Positions 1-8,142 of a stretch of DNA of 64,000 nucleotides are shown here, in pieces. A program made the translations under genes and the position numbers. Origin of the DNA: Haloterrigena turkmenica DSM 5511 (lineage in GTDB: Archaea > Halobacteriota > Halobacteria > Halobacteriales > Natrialbaceae); assembly GCF_000025325.1 (NCBI RefSeq), contig NC_013743.1, positions 3,472,001 to 3,536,000 of the forward strand, given 5' to 3'. Numbering within the stretch: the first letter of the stretch is position 1; the number at the start of each line of letters is the position of its first letter. Below the pieces are notes generated by a model. The model did no database searches. It saw only the letters and a list, made by a program, of their open reading frames with translations, and was not told the origin of the DNA.

Positions 1-1584
1 GGCGGTCGCGGCCGCGAGCAGTTCCGACAGGACCGCCGGAAGGACGCCGAAGAGGCCGGCCAGCGCTCCGCGCGTCAGTTCCGGGGCGAGGACGAGTCCC
101 GCGAGAACGGTTCCGGGAACGACCGTCAGTCCTGCGTGGAGGGCCACGGCGGTCATCCGCGGCGGGATCACGTCGCAGCTCCGCCCGACCGAGATAGCGC
201 TGAACCGCGGGAACACCATCCCGATCGCCGGTGCGATCGCGACCGCGACGCAGGTCACGAAGCCGCTCAGAGTGATCAGGCCGACGCGCTCGAGGAGCGT
301 GTACGGCGAGACGAGCGTCGCGAGCCCGGTCACGAGGGGGACGAGCGGGAGGCCGATCAGCAGGCCCGGCACCAGGAGGCCGCGGACGTACTGGCGGCCC
401 GGGACGGCCGTCAGCGTTACCGGGAGCACCGCACCCTCGTCGCCGAAGGGGTTCATCGCGAACAGGGAGCCGACGACCCACGGGAGCGCGACGGCACACA
501 GCGGCGCGGCCACCGTCTCGATCGAACCGGACTGGATCGCCGTATTGACGACCGCGCTGCCGACGGCGAAGAGGGGAATCATGAGGAACATCAGCCGGTT
601 GGAGTCGCGTCGCGTTCGAAGGAGCGCCCACTCCGCGACGCGGCGCGTCGGCGTCGACAGCAGTCGGGGCACCGGCAGCGGCGCCGCGGCGGTCGTGAGC
701 GCGTCGCGACGGAGCGTGAGTTCGCCTGCACGTTCGCCGTCGCTCGAGCCGTCCGAATCGACGCTCACCGGCTCGATAAACCACAGCGTCGTCGTCAGCC
801 GGTCGACGAGGAACCCGCCGACGAGCAGAATCACCGCGCTGCTGAGACCGACGCCGAACCAGCGCAACGGCGTCGTCGTAAGCCCCGTTCCGGCCAGTGC
901 GAGGTCGGCGAACCACCCGACCGGGAGCACGGCGAGCGACGATTGATCGACGCCGCCGATCTGCGGATAGAAAAACAGCGCGTAGCCGCCGAACCCGAGC
1001 AGCGAGGCGGCCGTTCCGAGCACCGTCTTGTGGCGAGCGACGAACGGGGACGTCGCCACCAGCAGGGCCACCACGTAGCCGGCCGCCGACCCCGTGACGA
1101 CCGCGGTCGCCGCGAACAGCGCCGCCGTCGTCGGAACGACGAGCAGACTCGCGGGCGACCCCAGCAGGAGGACACAGACCGCAGTCGTCAGGAGTACCGG
1201 CGGCGCGAAATAGGCGAGGACGCGGAGCGTCTCCGCGACGACCAGTCCACCGGCGGTCGCTCGCGACGAGACGGTCGTCAACACGAAGGGTTCGGCTTCG
1301 ATCCGCGTGCGCACGGACACGACCCGTTGGCCGATCAGAAACACCGCGAACAGCCAGAAGAGCGCGACCATTCCGCGGACGGAGTCCAGTTCCGAGAGCG
1401 TCTCGAGGCCGCGGATCGCATCGGCGAAAACGAACACGACGAGGGCCCCGATTAGCGTCGGCACCGCCGCACCGAGCGCGATGAGGGCGAACCGGCCCTT
1501 GGAACGCCACAGCGCGCGGATCGACCGCCGGAACTCGAGGACGCCGATGTCGAGGCTCGCCTGAGCCCACCTCGAGTCAGTCAC
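1..1584 (-). CDS. ABC transporter permease (3' end beyond window)
   Basis: Membrane half of an ABC-type exporter; substrate unknown. The frame stays open for 528 codons from a GTG at 1584 to the left edge, so the C-terminus is missing. The protein has many hydrophobic segments, such as the stretch beginning FALIALGAAVPTLIGALVVF near residue 25, spread over two hydrophobic halves with a more polar region near residues 250-300. It resembles the large ABC-2-like permeases of haloarchaea. The GTG start lies inside the end of the ATPase gene (8-base overlap), which indicates translational coupling and a two-gene operon with the ATPase first. I infer export rather than uptake because no solute-binding protein is present. 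Confidence 0.8.
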   Translation of the reverse strand, partial: MTDSRWAQASLDIGVLEFRRSIRALWRSKGRFALIALGAAVPTLIGALVVFVFADAIRGLETLSELDSVRGMVALFWLFAVFLIGQRVVSVRTRIEAEPFVLTTVSSRATAGGLVVAETLRVLAYFAPPVLLTTAVCVLLLGSPASLLVVPTTAALFAATAVVTGSAAGYVVALLVATSPFVARHKTVLGTAASLLGFGGYALFFYPQIGGVDQSSLAVLPVGWFADLALAGTGLTTTPLRWFGVGLSSAVILLVGGFLVDRLTTTLWFIEPVSVDSDGSSDGERAGELTLRRDALTTAAAPLPVPRLLSTPTRRVAEWALLRTRRDSNRLMFLMIPLFAVGSAVVNTAIQSGSIETVAAPLCAVALPWVVGSLFAMNPFGDEGAVLPVTLTAVPGRQYVRGLLVPGLLIGLPLVPLVTGLATLVSPYTLLERVGLITLSGFVTCVAVAIAPAIGMVFPRFSAISVGRSCDVIPPRMTAVALHAGLTVVPGTVLAGLVLAPELTRGALAGLFGVLPAVLSELLAAATA

Positions 1585-2377
1585 GGGCCGCCTCCTCGGT
1601 CTCGATCACGGTCTCGCTGCCGGCCCCGTCGCGAGCGGAGTCGATAGGGTCAGCGTCGGTCAGTTCGAGGAAGACGTCCTCGAGCGTGCCGTCGTCGCCG
1701 GTTTCGGCCCGTCGGGCGAGCGCGTCGGGCGCGCCCTCGGCGACCAGTCGCCCGTCGGAGAGGATGCCGACCGTGTCGGCGACCGCTTCGACGACCGGGA
1801 GGATGTGCGTCGAAAGGAAGACGGTCGTCCCCCCGTCGGCGAGGCCGCGAATTCGCTCGCGGATCGTCTTGGCCGCTCGCGGGTCCAGCCCGGAGGTCGG
1901 TTCGTCGAGGAAGACGACGTCGGGGTCGTGGAGCACGGCCTGCACGAAGGCGACCTTCTGGCGCATCCCCGTCGAGTAGTCGTCGATAAGCGTCTCGGCG
2001 TCGGCCAGCAGGTCGAGGTCCGCGAGCAGCGAGTGGATCCGATCGCGCGCCGTCTCGAGGTGTAGATCGCGCAACCCGGCGACGTACTCGAGTTGCTCGA
2101 GCCCGGTCGCTCGCTCGTACAGCGGCGGCGTCTCCGGGAGGTAACCGACGCGCGGGCGGAGCCGCGCTCGGTCCGTGATCGAAACGCCGGCGACGGCGGC
2201 GCTCCCCTCGGTGGGCCGGGCGAGACTGGTCAGCAGCCGCATCGTCGTCGTCTTCCCCGCGCCGTTCGGGCCGAGAAAGCCGTAGACGGATCCCTCGGGA
2301 ATCGAGAGCTCGAGATCGTCGACAGCAACCGTCTGTCCGTACCGTTTCGTCAGTCCCGTCGTCTCGATCGCTGCCAT
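1577..2377 (-). CDS. ABC transporter ATP-binding protein
   Basis: 266-residue ATPase that would power the overlapping permease at the inner face of the membrane. Walker A GPNGAGKT is at residues 36-43, the signature YSTGM at 134-138 and Walker B VVFLDEP at 154-160. The order and spacing match the DrrA/CcmA-like family of ABC-2 exporters. The C-terminal 30 residues are acidic, as expected for a halophile. The ATG at 2377 gives a normal family N-terminus. A T/A-rich segment just upstream (2390-2410) could hold the promoter. Family members export drugs, polysaccharides or lipids; the sequence does not say which. Confidence 0.9.
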   Translation of the reverse strand: MAAIETTGLTKRYGQTVAVDDLELSIPEGSVYGFLGPNGAGKTTTMRLLTSLARPTEGSAAVAGVSITDRARLRPRVGYLPETPPLYERATGLEQLEYVAGLRDLHLETARDRIHSLLADLDLLADAETLIDDYSTGMRQKVAFVQAVLHDPDVVFLDEPTSGLDPRAAKTIRERIRGLADGGTTVFLSTHILPVVEAVADTVGILSDGRLVAEGAPDALARRAETGDDGTLEDVFLELTDADPIDSARDGAGSETVIETEEAARD

Positions 2378-2481
2378 TCGTTACGTCGATATACCTATCA
2401 ATACAAGTAGTAGTTGCGGTTTGGTTTCAGCTTCTTCATGTCTGTCCGTATAATGATGGCACTTTCCGAGCTTCGCAACCC

Positions 2482-2800
2482 GTGACTGTTTCTGACGATG
2501 CACGGGCAACTCCACTGGCCTCAGAACAGGCCGTCATCAGACGTAGTCTGATGACCGCTCTGGATAGTGGTGCGAACAATCTCGTCGCCTGTACCACCAC
2601 GACCGGCGAGCGATATCTGTACGAAGGCCGCGAATTGTTCCAGCGGTTCCGCGAGACGACGCGAGAAATCGCCCGGTTGCAGTCGAAACTCGAAGATTGA
2701 AGAAGTCCCAAAGAACAGCGCACAGACCCGAGTACCGTCCACCGTGACGGGAATGTTGCCTCCGGCGAGTCGTAGACCGGCTGAGACTCCCACGGAGGAA
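2482..2800 (+). pseudogene. TnpB (IS1341/OrfB-type) fragment
   Basis: A 72-codon frame (GTG 2482 to stop 2700) contains a segment typical of haloarchaeal TnpB around the RuvC-I aspartate: [17 protein letters not shown], followed by [20 protein letters not shown]. Intact TnpB is about 400 residues, so most of the N-terminus, the rest of the RuvC core and the zinc ribbon are gone. About 60 bases downstream another frame reads SRRPAETPTEETPASS (about 2770-2817), which resembles the tail of the same family, so I infer an internal deletion and frame change. The first 25 codons do not look like TnpB. It lies upstream of a palindromic element end (2801-2877), as expected for a dead IS1341-type element. 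Confidence 0.7.
2533..2555. repeat. 10-bp perfect hairpin with 3-base loop
   Basis: GTCATCAGAC (2533-2542), loop GTA, GTCTGATGAC (2546-2555). It sits inside the TnpB remnant just before the recognisable TnpB segment, where ordinary TnpB coding sequence would not be palindromic. It may mark the deletion joint. Confidence 0.7.
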
Positions 2801-2877
2801 ACCCCGGCGTCGTCGGGCTATACCCGACTGCTTGAGGGAGCTTCGCTCCCTCTCTGTTTACGCCGGGGAGGATGTCA
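2801..2877 (+). mobile_element. Right end of decayed IS1341-type element, three-arm palindrome
   Basis: An outer stem of 9 perfect pairs (2802-2810 with 2860-2868, CCCCGGCGT/ACGCCGGGG) encloses two hairpins: GTCGGG/CCCGAC with loop CTATA (2812-2828) and GAGGGAGC/GCTCCCTC with loop TTC (2834-2852). The tail GGAGGATGTC is the kind of end seen after the terminal hairpin of haloarchaeal IS200/IS605-group elements. In TnpB systems this region gives the guide RNA scaffold. The last bases also supply the stop codon of the convergent pepF gene at 2875-2877. Confidence 0.6.
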
Positions 2878-4695
2878 TTCCATCAGCGCTTCCATCTCCT
2901 CGAGTCGCTGGCCGTACGTCTCCAGGGCTCGATCGATCGGATCAGACGTACTCATGTCGACGCCGGCGATCCGCAGGAGTTCGAGCGGGTACTCGCGGGA
3001 GCCCCGCCGGAGGAACTCGAGGTAGTCCTCGGCGGCGTCGGCGTTCCGGTCGCCGCCAGCGCCGTTCGGCAGCACGTTGTCGACGATGGCCAGCGCCGCG
3101 GAGATGCCGGTCGCGTACTGATAGACGTAGAACGCTCGGTAGAAGTGGGGGATGCGCATCCACTCGCGGGCGATGCGGTCGTCGACGACCGCGGGCTCGT
3201 AGTAGTCTTCTTTCAGCCCGCGGTAGAGTTCGTCCAGTCGGTCGGCCGTCAGCGGCTCGCCCTCCTCCTCGAGACGGTGGGTCTCGTGTTCGAACTCCGC
3301 GAACAGCGTCTGACGGTAGAGTGTCGACCGCACGCGCTCGAGGAATTCGTTGAGCACGTGTTTCTTGAACTCAGGGTCGTCGACGGTCTCGAGGAGGTGG
3401 CTGGTCAGCAGCGCCTCGTTGACCGTGCTGGCGACCTCCGCCACGAAGATCTCGTAGCTCGAGTAGACGAACGGCTGTTCCTCCTTGGTGAGCTCGGAGT
3501 GCATCGAGTGGCCGAGTTCGTGGGCCAGCGTGTACATCGAGGAGATGTCGTCCTGATAGTTCATCAGGATGAACGGCTGGGTGTCGTAGGTGCCCCCCGA
3601 GTAGGCCCCCGCCTGTTTCCCCTCGTTCTCGTAGACGTCGACCCAGCGGGACTCGAGTCCCTCTGCGACCCGCGACTGGTAGTCGTCGCCCAGCGGCGCC
3701 AGCGACTCGACGATGTACTCGGTGGCCCGGTCGTACTCGACGTCGGGCCCCTCGTCGCCGGTCAGGGGCATGTAGACGTCCCACATCTGCAGGTCGTCGA
3801 CGCCAAGCGCTCGCTCCTTCAGTTCGGCGTGGCGGTGGAGTTTGTCGATGTTGTCGTGGACCGTCTCGACGAGGGTGTCGTAGACGTCGACGGGCACGTT
3901 GGGACCGTCGAGGGCGGCCTCGCGGGCGGTGTCGTAGTTGCGTGCTCGAGCGGTCTTGACGTCGGCCTTGACGCTGTTCTTGTAGGCCGAAGCGACGGTG
4001 TTTCGCATGGCCGACCACTCGTCGTAGTACTCCTCGTGGACCGTCTGACGGAACTCGCGGTCGGGCCGTTTCAGCAGGTTGACGAAGTTGCTCTGGGTGA
4101 TCTCGATCGCGTCCTCGTCGTCGCCCTCGGGGGCCTCCACGGTGGGAAACTCCATGTCCGCGTTCGCGAGCATGTTGTAGACCTCGCCCGTCGCGCCCGT
4201 CACCTCGCTCAGGTCGGCGAGCAGCTCCTCGACCTCCGCCGAGCGGGTGTGGGGCTTCATCCGGAGGACGTCGTCGACGTAGTGGTCGTAGGTCTCGAGG
4301 GCGGGTTCGGTCTCGACCATCGCGTCGAACTCCTCGCGGGTCAGCTCCTGCAGTTCGGGGTCGATGAATGACGCTGCAGACTGAGCGTCGGCCCCCAGCG
4401 ACTGCGCTCGGGCCGTCAGCGCCTGGTACTGCTGATTCGTCGTGTCCTCGTCGCGGCGCATGCGGGCGTAGGCGGCGACGGTCGACACCTCGCGCATGAT
4501 CTCGTCGCGCAGTTGGAGAACGTCGCGGAGCGTCTCGGCGTCGTCGGTGACCTGCCCCTCGTAGGCGGCGAGTTCGTCGACGCGCTCGGCGACCGCCTCG
4601 TAGGCGGCCTCCCAGTCGTCGTCGGTCGCGTAGATGCTCTTGAGGTCCCAGGTATAGTCCTCGTCGACCTCGGAGCGTTCGGGAACGGAACTCAT
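2875..4695 (-). CDS. pepF: Oligoendopeptidase F
   Basis: 606-residue cytoplasmic zinc metallopeptidase (M3 family) that degrades short peptides. The zinc-binding HELGH motif is at residues 392-396 in the context LAHELGHSMHS, with the family's further glutamate in the following YEIFVAEVAST helix. Length and domain layout (helical N-terminal half, catalytic C-terminal half) match bacterial and archaeal PepF. The ATG at 4695 is 27 bases from a TATA-like box. No signal peptide. The gene is convergent with the IS remnant, whose last bases supply its TGA stop. Confidence 0.95.
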   Translation of the reverse strand: MSSVPERSEVDEDYTWDLKSIYATDDDWEAAYEAVAERVDELAAYEGQVTDDAETLRDVLQLRDEIMREVSTVAAYARMRRDEDTTNQQYQALTARAQSLGADAQSAASFIDPELQELTREEFDAMVETEPALETYDHYVDDVLRMKPHTRSAEVEELLADLSEVTGATGEVYNMLANADMEFPTVEAPEGDDEDAIEITQSNFVNLLKRPDREFRQTVHEEYYDEWSAMRNTVASAYKNSVKADVKTARARNYDTAREAALDGPNVPVDVYDTLVETVHDNIDKLHRHAELKERALGVDDLQMWDVYMPLTGDEGPDVEYDRATEYIVESLAPLGDDYQSRVAEGLESRWVDVYENEGKQAGAYSGGTYDTQPFILMNYQDDISSMYTLAHELGHSMHSELTKEEQPFVYSSYEIFVAEVASTVNEALLTSHLLETVDDPEFKKHVLNEFLERVRSTLYRQTLFAEFEHETHRLEEEGEPLTADRLDELYRGLKEDYYEPAVVDDRIAREWMRIPHFYRAFYVYQYATGISAALAIVDNVLPNGAGGDRNADAAEDYLEFLRRGSREYPLELLRIAGVDMSTSDPIDRALETYGQRLEEMEALME

Positions 4696-4718
4696 ACGAC
4701 GCGTTTCGGAACGTAGGT

Positions 4719-4726
4719 GGTAAAGC
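4719..4726 (-). promoter_or_regulatory. TATA-like box of pepF
   Basis: GCTTTACC on the minus strand, centred about 27 bases before the pepF ATG, fits a leaderless haloarchaeal promoter. Confidence 0.45.
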
Positions 4727-4825
4727 GTATCGGAGAGGAAACCGACCGCGGCGGCGCCGGTGCGACACTGTCGGTTCGTATCGGTTCGCGATCGCTATTT
4801 CGCGGCCGATACACGACGGCCCGCC

Positions 4826-4834
4826 ACTTTTACG
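4826..4834 (+). promoter_or_regulatory. TATA-like box of the flavin oxidoreductase gene
   Basis: ACTTTTACG centred 27 bases before the ATG at 4857. The spacing suggests a leaderless transcript. Confidence 0.45.
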
Positions 4835-4856
4835 CGGTGGCAGTCAACCGTCCCCG

Positions 4857-5966
4857 ATGAGCACTTCCGACGACGTCCTGTTCGATTCCGTCGACCTCGG
4901 CGACGAAACGCTGTCGAACCGGGTCGGCCTCGCACCGATGACGCGAACCAGCGCGACGGGAGACGGCCGCGCGACGGCCGAGATGGCGCGCTACTACGCG
5001 AAGTTCGCCCGCGGCGGGTTCTCCTTCCTCGTTACCGAGGGGATCTATCCCGACGAAGCGTATAGCCAGGGCTACGACGATCAGCCGGGTATCGCGAACG
5101 ACGAGCACGTCGAGGCGTGGCGGCGAGTCACCGACGCCGTTCACGACGAGGACGCGCCGATCTTCGCCCAGTTGATGCACGCCGGCGCGCTCTCCCAGGG
5201 GAACCGCTACACCGACGAGCGGCTCGCGCCGTCGGCGATCCGACCGACGGGCGAGCAACTCGAGATGTACGGTGGGAGCGGCGAGTTCCCGGAGCCCCGC
5301 GCCGCGACGACAGACGATATCGAGGACGTGATCGAGAACTTCGCTACTGCGGCGGAGCGCGCGGTCGACGCGAACTTCGACGGCGTCGAAGTCCACGGCG
5401 CGAACGGCTACCTGCTCGACCAGTTCCTCACGACGTACACCAACGAGCGCGACGACGAGTACGGGGGCAACGTCGAGAATCGGATCCGCCTGACTGCGGA
5501 GGTCCTCGAGGCGGTGCAGGCCGCGACCCCGGACGAGTTCGTCGTCGGTGTACGGATCTCCCAGAGCAAGGTCAACGATCCCGATTACCGCTGGCCCGGC
5601 GGTGAGGACGATGCAGAAGTCATCTTCGAGAGACTCACCGACGCCGGCGCCGACTACCTCCACGTCACCGAAGAGGACGTGACGACGCCCGCCTTCGAGA
5701 GCGGCCCGACGCTCACGGAACTCGCCGACCGGTACGGCGACGTCCCGGTGATCGCCAACGGCGCGCTCGAGGACCCCGACGCGGCGCGGGCGACCGTCGA
5801 GGAGGGCGCCGACCTGATCACCCTCGCGAAGGGCGCGCTCGCCAACCCCGACTGGCCCCGCCGGGTCGCCGAAGGCCGGCCGCTCGAGAAGTTCGATTTC
5901 CAACGCATCCTCCAACCCGACGCCGGCATCGACGAGTCCGAAGTCCCCGAACCGGCGGACAGCTAG
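4857..5966 (+). CDS. NADH:flavin oxidoreductase (old yellow enzyme family)
   Basis: 369-residue FMN-dependent TIM-barrel reductase that would reduce activated double bonds such as enones. Family features: the N-terminal NRVGLAPMTR strand, QLMHAGALSQ for flavin contact, the VHGANGYLLDQFL segment with the catalytic-site histidine/asparagine pair, and a C-terminal GALANPDWPRRV phosphate-binding loop. No iron-sulfur or FAD/NAD C-terminal domain is present, so it is a single-domain type rather than a 2,4-dienoyl-CoA reductase. It stands alone between pepF (divergent) and a peptidase gene. The substrate cannot be read from sequence. Confidence 0.9.
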   Translation: MSTSDDVLFDSVDLGDETLSNRVGLAPMTRTSATGDGRATAEMARYYAKFARGGFSFLVTEGIYPDEAYSQGYDDQPGIANDEHVEAWRRVTDAVHDEDAPIFAQLMHAGALSQGNRYTDERLAPSAIRPTGEQLEMYGGSGEFPEPRAATTDDIEDVIENFATAAERAVDANFDGVEVHGANGYLLDQFLTTYTNERDDEYGGNVENRIRLTAEVLEAVQAATPDEFVVGVRISQSKVNDPDYRWPGGEDDAEVIFERLTDAGADYLHVTEEDVTTPAFESGPTLTELADRYGDVPVIANGALEDPDAARATVEEGADLITLAKGALANPDWPRRVAEGRPLEKFDFQRILQPDAGIDESEVPEPADS

Positions 5967-6032
5967 GGCGGGACGATCGATCGCTGACGCGGTAGGCCCC
6001 GCGCTTTTTTCGCTCACCGACGAAGGAGGGCT

Positions 6033-7412
6033 ATGAGCGAGAGCGACCCGACGCTCGAACGGGCCCTCGGTCGCGCCTGGACCGACGACCGGTGCTGGGA
6101 GCTGTTGACGCGATTGACCGAACTCCCCCACCGCATGGGTGGCTCGCCCGCCGAGCGCCGCGCAGCCGAGATCGTCCGCGAGACGTTTTCGAACGCCGGG
6201 CTCGAAGACGTGCAATTGCAGGAGTTCCCGATGCAGTACTGGGAGCGGGGAACGACCGAGTTCGCGGTGCTATCGGAAGCAAGCGAAGCGGACGACGGAC
6301 CTGACTCTCGAGCGATCCCCGATCGGTCCTTCGAGGCGATCGCGCTCCCGTACTCGCCGGCCGGCGACGTCGAAGGACCGCTGGTCGACGTCGGCTACGG
6401 GACGCCTACGGAACTCGAGGCGGTCGACCTGCAGGGCGCCATCGCCGTCGCCAGCACCACGACGCCGCGGGACCAGCGGTTCGTCCACCGGATGGAGAAG
6501 TTCGGCCACGCCGTCGCCGCGGGCGCGGAGGCCTTCGTCTTCGCCAACCACGTGCCCGGACAACTGCCCCCGACGGGAGCGCTGCAGTTCGACGCCGAGG
6601 CCGCCGTCCCCGGCGTCGGCGTCAGCGCCGAGACCCACGACTGGCTGATCGACTACGCCGAGCGGGGGGCTCGAGCCAGGATCCGCGTCGACGCGTCGAC
6701 CGAGGACGGCTCGAGTCGGAACGTCCACGGCGTTTTCGGGCCGGAAACAGACGAGGAGGTGCTCGTCGTCGCCCACTACGACGCCCACGACATCACCGAG
6801 GGCGCGCTCGACAACGGCTGCGGGATCGCGACCGTCGCCGGCGCGACGGCGATCCTCTCGGCCCTCGAGGCCGATCTCGACTGTCGGGTCCGGATCGCCG
6901 GCGTCGGCTGCGAGGAGATCGGCCTGCTGGGCGCCGAGGCGATGGCCGACGAGTTGGACCTCGAGTCGGTTCGTGCGGTGGTCAACGTCGACGGAGCGGG
7001 CCGGTTTCGCAACCTGCGGGCGCTCTCCCACGGCTCCAAGACGCTCGAGGAACTGGCCGAAGACGTGACGACGGCGGCGGGCCAGCCGATCGTCCACGAG
7101 CCGGACCCCCACCCGTTCAGCGACCACTGGCCGTTCCTGCGGGCGGGCGTGCCGGCGCTGCAGCTCCACAGCGAACCCCCCGAGGGCGGCGAGCGCGGCC
7201 GCGGCTGGACGCACACGACGGCCGATACGCGCGACAAAGTGGACCGCCGGAACCTGCGCGAACACGCCATGTTGACGGCGCTGCTGGTCCGGGAACTCAC
7301 GCGTACCGAGGTACCCCGAGTCGACACCGCGGATCTGCAAGGGCGACTGCGAGAACAGGAGTACGAACCGGGGATGCGCGCCGCCGAAATCTGGCCCGAT
7401 GCGTGGGACTAA
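6033..7412 (+). CDS. M28-family zinc aminopeptidase
   Basis: 459-residue co-catalytic zinc peptidase. Metal ligands are visible in HYDAHD (His248), the Asp in GALDNGCG (Asp260), the EEIG pair near residue 294 and the His in HPFSDHWPF near 365. A 100-residue insertion before the catalytic core (about 100-205, VDVGYGTPTELEA to VPGVGVSAE) looks like a PA domain, common in this family. No signal peptide or lipobox is seen, so it is probably cytoplasmic. A GGAGGG ribosome binding site and a T-rich box near 6005 precede the ATG. Substrate peptides unknown. Confidence 0.9.
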   Translation: MSESDPTLERALGRAWTDDRCWELLTRLTELPHRMGGSPAERRAAEIVRETFSNAGLEDVQLQEFPMQYWERGTTEFAVLSEASEADDGPDSRAIPDRSFEAIALPYSPAGDVEGPLVDVGYGTPTELEAVDLQGAIAVASTTTPRDQRFVHRMEKFGHAVAAGAEAFVFANHVPGQLPPTGALQFDAEAAVPGVGVSAETHDWLIDYAERGARARIRVDASTEDGSSRNVHGVFGPETDEEVLVVAHYDAHDITEGALDNGCGIATVAGATAILSALEADLDCRVRIAGVGCEEIGLLGAEAMADELDLESVRAVVNVDGAGRFRNLRALSHGSKTLEELAEDVTTAAGQPIVHEPDPHPFSDHWPFLRAGVPALQLHSEPPEGGERGRGWTHTTADTRDKVDRRNLREHAMLTALLVRELTRTEVPRVDTADLQGRLREQEYEPGMRAAEIWPDAWD

Positions 7413-7445
7413 CCGAGGCGAGGCTTCGAGAGAGAATTGCGAGGA

Positions 7446-7760
7446 TCAGAACGGGACGTCGTCCGAGATATCCCGCGAGGTCCCCTCCGTGAGTCCGTCG
7501 AAGCCGGTCGTCACCGAGACGTAATCGATTTCGTCGATCTCGCCGGGGAGGCGACGCTGGATCGCCTGGGTCGTCATCGGACTGACGCCGCAGCCGCTAC
7601 AGGCGCCGGTCAGGTTGATCTCGACGGACCCCTCCTCGAGGTCGACGGCGGTGATCGACGAGTCGCCACCGTGGGCCTGAATCTGGGGGAAGTTGCGCTG
7701 GAGGAACAGCGAGACGGCTTCGCGGACCTCGTCTTCGGGGGACTGGGCGGACTCGCTCAT
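7446..7760 (-). CDS. NifU C-terminal-domain iron-sulfur scaffold protein
   Basis: 104 residues. The motif TGACSGCGVSP with Cys54 and Cys57 is the CxxC of the NifU C-terminal domain, which holds a transient [4Fe-4S] cluster for transfer to target proteins. I start at the ATG at 7760 (MSESAQS) rather than 21 codons upstream because the family begins there and a TATA-like box lies 22-30 bases before it. Single gene, convergent with the M28 peptidase. It probably serves Fe-S assembly together with the SUF system encoded elsewhere. Confidence 0.9.
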   Translation of the reverse strand: MSESAQSPEDEVREAVSLFLQRNFPQIQAHGGDSSITAVDLEEGSVEINLTGACSGCGVSPMTTQAIQRRLPGEIDEIDYVSVTTGFDGLTEGTSRDISDDVPF

Positions 7761-7781
7761 ACCGTGGCAGAGGATCCGGAC

Positions 7782-7790
7782 GGATTTATC
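7782..7790 (-). promoter_or_regulatory. TATA-like box of the NifU-like gene
   Basis: GATAAATCC on the minus strand, about 26 bases before the ATG at 7760. Confidence 0.45.
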
Positions 7791-7845
7791 TCTGTTCACC
7801 GATCGGTTCGGGCGCGAGGGCAACGGGAATCAGTCGATCCAACCG

Positions 7846-8088
7846 TCACCCGCGCATCTCTGCGTCGACGGCGGTCCGGACGACGCGGGCGACGCCGAGC
7901 ATCGCGACGAACGAGCCCGCGAGGATCAGCGCGGCCAGCAGGAAGACCGCGAGCCCGATCGCGCCGGCAGTCGGCCCCGACAGCAACGGCGAGACGAGTT
8001 GCATGCCGAAGACGACGATACAGACGCCCGCCGCGACGCGGATCGAGCCCCGCCAGTAGGCGCCGTACTCCTCGGGCGACAGTTCCAT
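7846..8088 (-). CDS. Small two-helix membrane protein
   Basis: 80 residues with two hydrophobic segments, about 18-38 (VAAGVCIVVFGMQLVSPLLS) and 43-68 (AIGLAVFLLAALILAGSFVA), and short charged ends. No motif assigns a function. A box GCTTTTAACG sits 27 bases before the ATG, which supports a real transcript. It is flanked by the NifU-like gene downstream and truA upstream, all on the minus strand. Conserved haloarchaeal unknown. Confidence 0.7.
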   Translation of the reverse strand: MELSPEEYGAYWRGSIRVAAGVCIVVFGMQLVSPLLSGPTAGAIGLAVFLLAALILAGSFVAMLGVARVVRTAVDAEMRG

Positions 8089-8110
8089 ACGACTGACTGT
8101 CGGCCCCGAC

Positions 8111-8120
8111 CGTTAAAAGC
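8111..8120 (-). promoter_or_regulatory. TATA-like box of the small membrane protein gene
   Basis: GCTTTTAACG on the minus strand, centred 27 bases before the ATG at 8088. Confidence 0.45.
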
Positions 8121-8142
8121 GTCCGTCCGCCGGCCAGTCCGC

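Noticed and set aside
136-1455. Long plus-strand frame over the permease region
   Set aside because: Arginine/histidine/glutamate-rich low-complexity translation typical of antisense frames in GC-rich DNA; the minus-strand frame is a convincing membrane protein.
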